Positions 55,208-62,761 of a stretch of 64,000 bases of DNA are shown here, piece after piece; position 1 is the stretch's first letter, and each line of letters opens with the position of its first letter. This DNA is from Spongilla lacustris (taxonomy: Eukaryota; Porifera; Demospongiae; Spongillida; Spongillidae), in NCBI GenBank assembly GCA_949361645.1, contig OX442415.1, positions 9,207,254 through 9,271,253 of the forward strand, written 5' to 3'. A program made the translations under genes and the position numbers. Below the pieces are notes generated by a model. That model was not told the DNA's origin. It did no database searches and worked only from the letters and a program-made list of their open reading frames with translations.

Positions 55208-55687
55208 TTATATAACGGATTGGCACTGGAAAAATATAAAGTCGATGTAGTAAACCAGGTGTCTGGTTAGCGTGGGCGGGAGGAGGGGCAACTTCTCCTG
55301 CAGCATCAAAACCCGGGTGGTCTCCGGAATGACGCTGTAGGGCAACAGCGTCGAGTGTATCTCCTTCCAGTTCCCGTCGATCAGCCCCTGGATCTCCTGC
55401 AGGTCGGCAGGAGTGGAGTGCTTGGCAGCTATGCTCATGATCCTGCCGATCAGCTCCCTGCAGATCTGGTCCATCGGCTTGTCGTTGCCCAGAGCCGCGT
55501 TGATGTAGTCGAGGTAGGCCATGCACTTGACGTAGTCTTTTTTCTGCAGCTTGGGGATGTGCATGCCCAGGTACTCGTGCCTCCCCACGGGCGGCAGGGC
55601 GTAGTAGCCCACGTCCCATTCGACCTTGTAGGTCATATCGGGGTCCACCAATTTCAAAAAGCTCGCGAGCTTGTCGATTGCGTCCAT
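55208..55687 (-). CDS. Unknown 159-aa protein (B)
   Basis: Intact copy of the 31592-32071 gene with only a handful of substitutions (for example DMTYKVEWD versus NMTYKVEWD, PETTRV versus PEATRV). The preserved frame supports it as a real gene. Function unknown. Confidence 0.75.
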   Translation of the reverse strand: MDAIDKLASFLKLVDPDMTYKVEWDVGYYALPPVGRHEYLGMHIPKLQKKDYVKCMAYLDYINAALGNDKPMDQICRELIGRIMSIAAKHSTPADLQEIQGLIDGNWKEIHSTLLPYSVIPETTRVLMLQEKLPLLPPTLTRHLVYYIDFIFFQCQSVI

Positions 55688-55727
55688 TGCTGTAGTACTA
55701 GTATCTGCCGTTAGTATTTAATTGCAG

Positions 55728-56072
55728 TTAGGGACATTTCAGGACGTGTAGGTAGTTGATCTGGTTGAGCACGGCTCCGTATCTACGCTGCAAGTCCTTG
55801 GGCGTCCGGACGGTAAAGTGACTGAGAATCGATAAGCTGAGCCGCCTTAGCTTATCCACGACACTTTCGCCAGAAGGGCCTTGTGCATAGATGGGGACGT
55901 TTAGCCATGCTTTGTAGATGTGGTCGACGGATGCCTCCACGACCTCGAAATCGCTGGAGGGCTGAAAGTCGTAAGCCAGGGCAATGTCCGCCTGCTCGTT
56001 CAGCTGTATGAAAAACAGCTAAGGATCTACGTCTAGGATGGGTACGGAGTCGCCAAAGTTGGGGATCGCCAT
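55728..56072 (-). pseudogene. Unknown 113-aa protein (B), nonsense mutation
   Basis: This is the counterpart of 32120-32461. A TAG at 56019-56021 (minus strand) replaces the Glu codon in DPELFF, about codon 18. The rest is open and nearly identical to A. Confidence 0.75.
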
Positions 56073-56096
56073 ATCCTCGCCGGTTAATAAAATAAT

Positions 56097-56580
56097 TTAT
56101 ATTGCTTTAGTTTGAGGCTCTTCTGGCGCTTCTCCATCCAGTCCTGTGGGCGGCAGCCCTCCCTCGGGCCGGGAGGGCTCGGGAGGAGCCTCACCAAGGC
56201 AGTAGGCCTCAAGCTCCTGGACCAGCTCCGCCCTCGTTTTGGGCTTGGATTTTTTCTTTTCGGCGTCGTACTTGGAAATCTTGATTCCGCTCTCCTTGCA
56301 CATTTTTTTCAAGTCTAGGATGTTGATTCTGTTGATGCAGGGTTTCGTCCTTGACTGGCTCCTCTCCGGAGCTCTCTGCCCAAGATGATTCTGTCGCGGA
56401 ACTGGAAGCTGAAGAAGAACTGGAAGAACTGATAGATTCTGATGATGAACCTGAACTTGTCTCAGGGTCTTGCGCAGCAACAGGTTCAGCTAGGATTTTT
56501 TCGAGCTCGGCCTTGGTCAACCTGCTGTACCCTCGTATGTTTCTGGCCTTGGCCTTCGCTAGCAAACTTTGTCGACTCAT
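56097..56580 (-). pseudogene. SAP-like protein (B), 8-bp deletion
   Basis: This is the counterpart of 32486-32977. Eight bases (GTTCGGAC on the plus strand) are missing at about 56337, between the acidic linker and the second SAP-like unit, so the frame shifts there. Confidence 0.75.
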
Positions 56581-56648
56581 CTCCCAATTGGATGCGCAGT
56601 CAGTGTAATAGTATTAAGAGTCGACAGATTCTAATACAAAAATCAGTC

Positions 56649-57545
56649 ATGGATGACGAGCCGTCCGCAGGATACATGGACCTCGCCGACATTCTGCCCT
56701 CGTCGGAGGACGACGGAGAGTGGATAGACCGAAAGGTAAAGGAGAAGGAGCTGGAGGAGATGTACGAAAAAAAGAAGATGGAAAAGAAGGCCAAGAAGGT
56801 CAGAGAACCGTCGTCCCCTGTTCCCCGGCCCTCCCGGCTCGAGGGAGCTAGAATTGTTATCCCAAGGAGCCCACGCCACGCTCGCCGCGTCAGAAAAGAA
56901 GGGCCCTCCCGGCCCGAGGGAGAGGACAGGAGGCTTATCATCAAGTTGACGAGGTACGAAGAGTCCTACGAGGCCTGGGAAAAGATGGGGAAGCCCATCC
57001 CCGCCAACGTCAAGGCCAGGGTCAAGAAGGCTCTGAGGTCCGGCAAGCTGGACGAGCTCGAGCTGGCCCACGCCCTGCTCAGGTCGGCAGTGGGCGGATC
57101 TCTCGACTCGCCCGTCACTCAGATGGAGTACGTGATGGGGTCGTTCCACCTGCTGATCGAGGTGGTGGGGATGAGCATGGGCTACAACGTGACCGGGTTT
57201 GCCAAGACGGCCAACGCGCTGTGTGCGAAGCCCCTGCTCACCTACCTGATCGAGAACGACCCGCTGGAGGGCCGGAAGGTGCCCCTGACCCTGACCCTGG
57301 CCCTGAGCTACGGAGCAGCCCTCTTCCTAGTTATGTCTCATGCCTCGCCGGCAGGGCCTCCCGCAGGGATCGGCGAGGCAAGGCCGTCCGCAGGACAGCA
57401 GGACGCAGAAAATTTACCAGTATTGGGTATCCCCTGCCCTGCCGGCGAGGCAAGGCCGTCCTGCGGACGGCCAGGACAGGAAATAATAGCAGAGCCTCCC
57501 ATCCCTGCCGGAGGCCCACCGGGCCTGCAGGCCCTCCCGGCCTGA
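56649..57545 (+). CDS. Unknown 298-aa protein with hydrophobic C-terminal region (B)
   Basis: Intact; starts MDDEPSAGYMDLADILPSSE. It differs from A mostly in the C-terminal hairpin-encoded tail (PPAGIGEARPSAGQ and RPSCGRPGQ versus PPAGEARPSAGQ and RPSAGQ). The body is nearly unchanged. Function unknown. Confidence 0.7.
   Translation: MDDEPSAGYMDLADILPSSEDDGEWIDRKVKEKELEEMYEKKKMEKKAKKVREPSSPVPRPSRLEGARIVIPRSPRHARRVRKEGPSRPEGEDRRLIIKLTRYEESYEAWEKMGKPIPANVKARVKKALRSGKLDELELAHALLRSAVGGSLDSPVTQMEYVMGSFHLLIEVVGMSMGYNVTGFAKTANALCAKPLLTYLIENDPLEGRKVPLTLTLALSYGAALFLVMSHASPAGPPAGIGEARPSAGQQDAENLPVLGIPCPAGEARPSCGRPGQEIIAEPPIPAGGPPGLQALPA
57345..57480. repeat. Hairpin cluster in coding 3' end (B)
   Basis: This is the B allele of 33740-33862. 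It contains CCTCGCCGGCAGGG, CCTCCCGCAGGGA, TCGGCGAGG, GTCCGCAGGAC, CCTGCCGGCGAGG and GTCCTGCGGACGGCCAGGAC. Length and order differ from A while the frame is kept. Confidence 0.85.
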
Positions 57546-57553
57546 GGGAGGAC

Positions 57554-58480
57554 TTAGCCAATGCGCCCGGGGAGCTGGCGGACGGACCACTGCCCCTGCA
57601 GGTCCTGCCCCGAGGCAACTATGCCGGCCCGGCTGGCGAGGACCGAGTCTTGCCTGGCTACGCGATTCAGGAGGGCGTCGTCCACCTGCAACAGGGCCGC
57701 CGGAGGGCCCGCGGGCAGGCGGATGGGTTCGATGGCAAACACCGCCGTCCAGTCCAGTGCCTGCTCGAGGGGCTGGCCGTTGGGCCTGATCAGGTTCCAC
57801 GAGATCTGCGAGGGGTTGCGGTCGAACTTGATCCTCATGGGCGCGATGCTGCTCTCGGGCAGGATGAGCTGCTCGCCGTAGTCGCAGGTCTTGGGCACGA
57901 TGAAGGAGAGGGCTAGCGTCAGCTGCGGATATCTGGGCACGTTGACCAGCTGGGTGGTGGAATTGTCCGCGGTGATCTGGATCCCAAAGTAGTTGTCGTA
58001 GAAGACGGGAACGTGCTGGGCCGTGTTCAGCGCCTGTACGTTCGCGTCGAACCCCAGCTGGGCGGACAGGTACGCGATGCCGGCGGTGGTGAACACGAAT
58101 CTGAACTGCTGCTGAGCCGAGAAGGTGTACACGTTGGTGGCGGCGTTAAACTTGGCCGTCAGCCTGAGGAGGCCTCCAACGGTCAAAACCGCCAGGTTGA
58201 CCGCGTTGGCCACGGCCGTGCCGACGTCGTTGGCGCTGCCCACGCTGTAGGCCCCGGTGGGCAGGACGACCGTGTAGATCTTGCTGCCGTCGTCGACCTG
58301 CACCGTGTTGCCCTTGAGGGGGGACACGTTGGGCGCGGAGAAGATGGTGTTGAAGGAGGTCAGCCTGAGGTAGAACTTGTCGTTGTAGCTGAGGTTGGTG
58401 AACTGCACGTTCACCGTCCCCGTGTTGGCGGTGCCGCTGACGCGACTGCTCGAGTCCAAAACGAACACGACGTTATCCAT
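57554..58480 (-). CDS. Penton-type minor capsid protein (B)
   Basis: 308 aa, intact. Starts MDNVVFVLDSSSRVSGTANT. The beta-rich body includes TVNVQFTNLSYNDKFYLRL and GGLLRLTAKFNAATNVYTFS, and the C-terminal part includes LLQVDDALLNRVARQDS and QDLQGQWSVRQLPGR. Lacks a TTQVA segment present in A. Length and genomic position beside the MCP fit the single-jelly-roll vertex protein. Confidence 0.75.
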   Translation of the reverse strand: MDNVVFVLDSSSRVSGTANTGTVNVQFTNLSYNDKFYLRLTSFNTIFSAPNVSPLKGNTVQVDDGSKIYTVVLPTGAYSVGSANDVGTAVANAVNLAVLTVGGLLRLTAKFNAATNVYTFSAQQQFRFVFTTAGIAYLSAQLGFDANVQALNTAQHVPVFYDNYFGIQITADNSTTQLVNVPRYPQLTLALSFIVPKTCDYGEQLILPESSIAPMRIKFDRNPSQISWNLIRPNGQPLEQALDWTAVFAIEPIRLPAGPPAALLQVDDALLNRVARQDSVLASRAGIVASGQDLQGQWSVRQLPGRIG

Positions 58481-58525
58481 GCTTTGCTGCGCAAGGCTGC
58501 GTGTAATACTAATATTTTTGCTTAT

Positions 58526-58537
58526 GGCTTTAGTTAG
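58526..58537 (-). promoter_or_regulatory. Candidate promoter motif before penton (B)
   Basis: CTAACTAAAGCC on the coding strand, same spacing as in A (34916-34927), kept although a hairpin insert has changed the DNA just beyond it (58541-58575). Confidence 0.45.
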
Positions 58538-58650
58538 CAGTTGTGTCCTGGCGGACGGCCCTGCCGGCCCGAGGCAACTGCTAATTGAAGTAGTCTTGAT
58601 CAGTTGAGTATTACTTACCTGTTAGGAAAAGCCCGTGCGGCGAGCACAAC

Positions 58651-60336
58651 ATGGGGAACGCGACAGCAGGAAAGCTCGTTCACAAAGTCAACCAGTACGC
58701 CCGGACCCAGCCCGAGTTTAGCCCCTCTCTGGGCCGCATGGTCACCCAGCTGGCCGACCAGGTCAAGGGCCGGGACATCGCCCGCCAGGAGAAAAAGTAC
58801 AGCAGCTACCCGCAGAACGGCAGCGTGTCCGCGGGCTACCTGAGCAACGGCAGCCAGGTCATGCAGTACATCATCACCGGCAAGCCCAACCAGATCACCC
58901 GGGCCTGGATCTACTTCCAGGTGCGGATCACCGCGCCCGTCAAGCTGCTGCCCGCCTTTATGTGGATCGACACCCTCACCACCTTCCAGGACGCCTCCGC
59001 CACCAAGGCCCAGGACGCCAACTGGTTCACCATCCTGCTGGGCATGAGCAACATGTTTCCCAGCATGTTCGAGCCCATGGCCAAGAACATGCTCTGCGAC
59101 GACGAGGACGGCTGGACCACCGCCTTCCTGCCGCCCGCGACCTACAACGTCTACGTGCCCCTCTACGACAGCACCCTGCTCACCGGGGCCCACCTCTTCT
59201 ACTACCCGCCCAACATTACAATCCAGATCCGCAGCCCCCTCGGCGGCTGCATCGAGCAGGGCTCCCCCAACTCGGTCAGCGTTGTCTCCTCCTACGTGCT
59301 GCTCGAGGAGACTGCGGTGCACGCCTCCATGGCCGTCATCATCGAGCAGTCCTTTTTGCACACGCACGTCCGCAACTTCCTCGACTGGCAGGTGCTCTCG
59401 TGCCAGGACGTCATGGTCACGGGCAACAATTACATCGACATCATCATGACCACGCTGGACGGCGTCTGCCCCTTCCTCGTGTACGGCCTCAGGGACTCCG
59501 TCACCAAGAACAACCCGGCCTTCGGAGCCTGCAAGCGATTCATCCCGCTCTCCACCAACATCGGGTCCTGCACCGTGAACCTGCTCGACGCCACAGGCAG
59601 CCCCATCCTGAACCAGGCCATCGACCCCTACCTCCAGCAGATGGTCATGTCCGAGCACTCCTTCGGCAGGGTGCTCAACGGAGACTGGGCCAACCTCTAC
59701 TTCCTCGAGTTCACCCAGGACCGCATTGCCTCGATGAACGGCATGCTGGGCGCGGGCTGGCGGAAGGCCGAGAACAACGAGAGGATCAGGATCTCGCCCA
59801 CTACCGCCTACGTGGCCGAGGTGCCCAGGGTGATCACTTTGACTTGCGTCGACGCCGCAGGCACCGCCCAGCTCGCGACCGGAGGCCAGTTCCAGCTTAC
59901 CTACTGCGACGGCTACGGCTACACCTACGTCACCCAGACCCTCAACTACAACGACAGCCAGGCCACCGTGCAGACGGCCCTCAACAACATGGTCATCTAC
60001 GGCGGCTGCGTGGAGACCGCCGGGCCGACCAACGTCAACGCCAACGGCGGCCTGAGCGTGACCATCACCAACCTGAGCACCTACGACACGCTGGTACAGG
60101 GCGCGGTCTGGTCCATCATGACCTGCAGTCTGAGGAACGCCTCCGGGGCCCTCTTCCCCGTCCTCAGGGACGTCGGAGGGTCCGTGCAGGTGGGCATCGC
60201 GCCGGGCACCTACACCCCGTTCGTGCTCTTCCCCAGGTTCACCCAGTACATCCTGGACCGCCTCCCCGACGGCATCGGCAAGGCTGCCGTCATGCCCATC
60301 AACGCCGACAAACTCATCCCCAACTCCGTCCGTTAG
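58651..60336 (+). CDS. Major capsid protein, double-jelly-roll type (B)
   Basis: 561 aa, intact. Starts MGNATAGKLVHKVNQYART. The first ~85 residues are polar, then comes a beta-rich body (WIYFQVRITAPVKLLPAFMW, YNVYVPLYDSTLLTGAHLFY, IIEQSFLHTHVRNFLDWQVL, FAKSN-free loop regions, RFTQYILDRLPDGIGKAAVM near the end). Length, beta content, partnership with the penton and position in a Polinton with integrase fit the hexon-like MCP that builds the icosahedral shell. The N-terminal MGN may be myristoylated, an inference. It has no hairpin inserts, unlike most neighbouring genes, consistent with strong constraint. Confidence 0.78.
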   Translation: MGNATAGKLVHKVNQYARTQPEFSPSLGRMVTQLADQVKGRDIARQEKKYSSYPQNGSVSAGYLSNGSQVMQYIITGKPNQITRAWIYFQVRITAPVKLLPAFMWIDTLTTFQDASATKAQDANWFTILLGMSNMFPSMFEPMAKNMLCDDEDGWTTAFLPPATYNVYVPLYDSTLLTGAHLFYYPPNITIQIRSPLGGCIEQGSPNSVSVVSSYVLLEETAVHASMAVIIEQSFLHTHVRNFLDWQVLSCQDVMVTGNNYIDIIMTTLDGVCPFLVYGLRDSVTKNNPAFGACKRFIPLSTNIGSCTVNLLDATGSPILNQAIDPYLQQMVMSEHSFGRVLNGDWANLYFLEFTQDRIASMNGMLGAGWRKAENNERIRISPTTAYVAEVPRVITLTCVDAAGTAQLATGGQFQLTYCDGYGYTYVTQTLNYNDSQATVQTALNNMVIYGGCVETAGPTNVNANGGLSVTITNLSTYDTLVQGAVWSIMTCSLRNASGALFPVLRDVGGSVQVGIAPGTYTPFVLFPRFTQYILDRLPDGIGKAAVMPINADKLIPNSVR

Positions 60337-60406
60337 TCCTGCGACCAGGGAGAAAAAAAAAGGTAAGTTTACGTTAATAGTTTTGACTAAGCCGTCCTTA
60401 CAATAC

Positions 60407-61924
60407 TTATTTTTTTCCTTTCGGCCGGAGCGGGGTTATGGTTGGAGGCACGTAGCGTGTTTTAGTGGCCTTGTCGCGCACCCAATTGATAACGTCTTTG
60501 TGCGTCTTTCTAAAGTCTTTGTTCAGATGGGCGATGTACTGGTTGATTATTTTTTTGTACAGCTCGTTGGGGTCGTCGCCCGACCGCGTCTCCTTGAGCC
60601 CCAAGGTTTTGGCCAGGTCGGCCAGCTGCTCGGGGGTCTGCTGATGCAGGCCGTCTATCGTCTGCCTGAACTCGGGTATGGTCGTGATGACCGGAACTCC
60701 TGGTCCCTCCCTCGGGCCGGGAGGGCCGCTCGGAGGGCCTTCTTTTTTTGGTGCCTCTGCCTTGGCAGCAGAGCTTCCTGCGGGAGTCTTAGCCTCTGCC
60801 TTGGTAGCAGAGCTTCCAGCGGGAGTCTTAGCCTCTGCCTTGGTAGCAGAGCTTCCTGCAGGAGTCTTAGCCTCTGCCTTGGTAGCAGAGCCTCCCGCAG
60901 GAGTCTTAGCCCCTGTCTTGGCAGCAGAGCTTCCTGCAGGAGTCTTAGCCTCTGCCTTGGTAGCAGAGCCTCCCGCAGGAGTCTTAGCCCCTGTCTTGGT
61001 AGCAGAGCCTCCCGCAGGAGTCTTAGCCCCTGTCTTGGCAGCAGAGCCTCCCACAGGAGTTGCCTTAGCCTCTGCCTTGGTAGCAGAGCCTCCCGCAGGA
61101 GTCTTAGCCTCTGCCTTGGTAGCAGAGCCTCCTGTAGGAGTCTTAGCCTCTGCCTTGATAGCAGAGCCTCCCGCAGGGATCGGCGAGGCAGGTTCCAATT
61201 TCAAGACGGGCATAGCTGCTCCCGGTCCTGCTCCCGGTCCTGCGGACGGCCCTCCCGGCCCAAGGGAGAAGGAATATCCGAGTGGCCGATCTGCTTCGCT
61301 CAGCTCCTCTGCCTCATCGATCTCCGCGGGAGGCCCTCCCGGTCCTGCGGACGGCCCTCCCGGCCCGAGGGAGGGCCCGAGGGAAAGGCCCGCAGCCCTG
61401 ATCAAGGTAGACAGCACGTTGACCACCAGGGGCTTGGCCTTGCGAGGCTTTTTGTGGCTGCCGCCCAAAATCCTGCCGAGCCTGTCGAGCTTGTCGGCCT
61501 CGTCCAGGGGCCTGTACAGCCAGTTGCTGTAGATGTTAGCCTCGTCGTGGTAGTCGTCGGTCGGGTCGCTGGGCACGCGGTACTGCAGGCCCCGAAAGAA
61601 GATGAAGTAGTCGGGGACTTGGATCGCGGTCTGGTAGGCGAAGTGCTGATTGGAGTTCGGCTTGGAGTAGTGGTACAGATACCCCCGGCCCTTCTGGCTC
61701 CGGGCGATGAGCTCGATCTTGTCCCAGAAGGACAATTTTTTTGTGAAGAACTCGGTGTCCTCGACGATCCTCTTGGACCTGAGGTGTCTGTACATGAGGT
61801 TCACCATGAACTCTGACAGCCCGTACAGGGTCACGTACGCACCGTGGTAGACCTTGGGGACCAGCTCGCCGCCCTTCACAGGGTCCAAGTCGTACGTCGT
61901 CAGAACCTTCCTAAAGCGCTTCAT
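60407..61924 (-). CDS. Lys/Ala/Pro repeat protein (B)
   Basis: 505 aa from MKRFRKVLTTYDLDPVKGG (ATG at 61924; an upstream TTG-start extension is rejected). The globular N-terminus is as in A. The central repeat has about 14 units of KTPAGGSATKAEA type, roughly twice the number in A. The C-terminus GVPVITTIPEFRQTIDGLHQ and RYVPPTITPLRPKGKK is basic. Several extra hairpin inserts are translated (GPGGPSAGPGG). Probably a virion or DNA-associated protein by charge, function not known. Confidence 0.75.
   Translation of the reverse strand: MKRFRKVLTTYDLDPVKGGELVPKVYHGAYVTLYGLSEFMVNLMYRHLRSKRIVEDTEFFTKKLSFWDKIELIARSQKGRGYLYHYSKPNSNQHFAYQTAIQVPDYFIFFRGLQYRVPSDPTDDYHDEANIYSNWLYRPLDEADKLDRLGRILGGSHKKPRKAKPLVVNVLSTLIRAAGLSLGPSLGPGGPSAGPGGPPAEIDEAEELSEADRPLGYSFSLGPGGPSAGPGAGPGAAMPVLKLEPASPIPAGGSAIKAEAKTPTGGSATKAEAKTPAGGSATKAEAKATPVGGSAAKTGAKTPAGGSATKTGAKTPAGGSATKAEAKTPAGSSAAKTGAKTPAGGSATKAEAKTPAGSSATKAEAKTPAGSSATKAEAKTPAGSSAAKAEAPKKEGPPSGPPGPREGPGVPVITTIPEFRQTIDGLHQQTPEQLADLAKTLGLKETRSGDDPNELYKKIINQYIAHLNKDFRKTHKDVINWVRDKATKTRYVPPTITPLRPKGKK
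60760..61180. repeat. 39-bp coding minisatellite
   Basis: The unit GTCTTAGCCTCTGCCTTGGT-AGCAGAGCCTCCCGCAGGA repeats about 11-12 times. Its last part, CCTCCCGCAGGAG, is a form of the GCA-loop hairpin. The A counterpart (about 37090-37345) has fewer and more degenerate units. Confidence 0.9.
61225..61395. repeat. Hairpin inserts specific to B
   Basis: GGTCCTGCGGACGGCC followed by CTCCCGGCCCAAGGGAG, then CGCGGGAGGCC, GGTCCTGCGGACGGCC and CTCCCGGCCCGAGGGAG. At the matching places A (37375-37480) has only CGGCCCGAGGGA and GCCGGCAAGGC. All are in frame in the 505-aa gene. Confidence 0.8.
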
Positions 61925-62030
61925 TTTGCCGATCCCTGCGGGAGGCCTGTACAATATTTATGTTGTGCACACATCTTCAGTTTGCATATTGCACAAGCCT
62001 CCCGCAGGGAAAGGCCCGAGGCATGCAGGA

Positions 62031-62650
62031 CTAGGCCCCAGGCCCTGCAACTGCAGGGCCTCTGACGGCCGCGGCCAGGGCCGAGATGAAGCCTGCGGTC
62101 CTGGCTTCTCCGACGCTGCCCTTGGACTTGAGGGTGGCCGTCAGGCCGCTGACGGTGCCGGCAAGCCCTTCGGCCAGGATGTAGTAGTCCTTGACCACGA
62201 AGGGCTTGAGGGTCCTGTCCTTCAGGAATATGTCGGAGGGCTCCGAGTACTTGGCCAGGGCCTGTCGACCCACCTTCTTCTTGGCCATGTGTCTGATCAT
62301 GTCCTCCAGCGAGATGTTGCCCGCGCCGGACATGATCAGCGAGTCCTTGATGTCCTGAGCTGAGTCCTTACCCAAAAAGGACTTGAACTCGACCTTGAGG
62401 ATCTCGGGGGTGCAGTACAGGGGCACGTAGGCCCCCGCGAACTCGACGTACTCTCCGTCGGCGGCGTAGTAGCCCTGCTCGTAGGACCCGGTGGGACCCG
62501 TGGGCGCAATGGTCAGCTCCTCGAAGGGAGTCAGCAGGCCGTCGTTGTACCTCTTCTCGATGTGGGCCGCCTCAGGGTCCATCACCTTCTTGTGGTGCTT
62601 GGAAGACTTCTTGCGGTGCTTCCTCTCAGACTTTATTTTTTGCTGCGCAA
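62031..62650 (-). pseudogene. Unknown basic protein (B), start codon replaced by a hairpin
   Basis: This is the counterpart of 38081-38659. The body is open and about 90% like A, but where A has ATGTCTGAG, B reads ATAAAGTCTGAG preceded by TTGCGCAGCAAAAA, a GCA-loop hairpin. The next in-frame ATG is at 62582 (MDPEAAHIEKRYN), which would drop the basic N-terminus. The type 2 promoter motif upstream is intact. Confidence 0.6.
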
Positions 62651-62699
62651 GGGCCTGGCCGGATGGGCTTGTAATATCTATGTCGAGCACACGTCTTCA

Positions 62700-62760
62700 A
62701 TTATCCCTGCGGGAGGCTAAAGCCCGTGCGGCGAGCACAAGGCCGTCCGCAGGGATCAAG
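62700..62760. repeat. Intergenic hairpin set, different from A
   Basis: B has TCCCTGCGGGAGG, CCCGTGCGGCGAGCAC and GTCCGCAGGGA between the fiber stop and the type 2 motif. A has at the same place CTCGCCGGACAGG, GTCCGCAGGAC and ATGCGCAGCAT. The flanking unique DNA aligns on one side. Confidence 0.8.
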
Positions 62761-62761
62761 A

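Noticed and set aside
58962..60377. 471-codon + strand frame overlapping the MCP in B
   Set aside because: It is a shadow frame with Arg/His/Pro-rich composition. The 58651-60336 frame has the conserved sequence.
60383..61816. 477-codon + strand frame with SRASRRSLS repeats
   Set aside because: It is antisense to the Lys/Ala/Pro repeat gene and reflects the 39-bp minisatellite.
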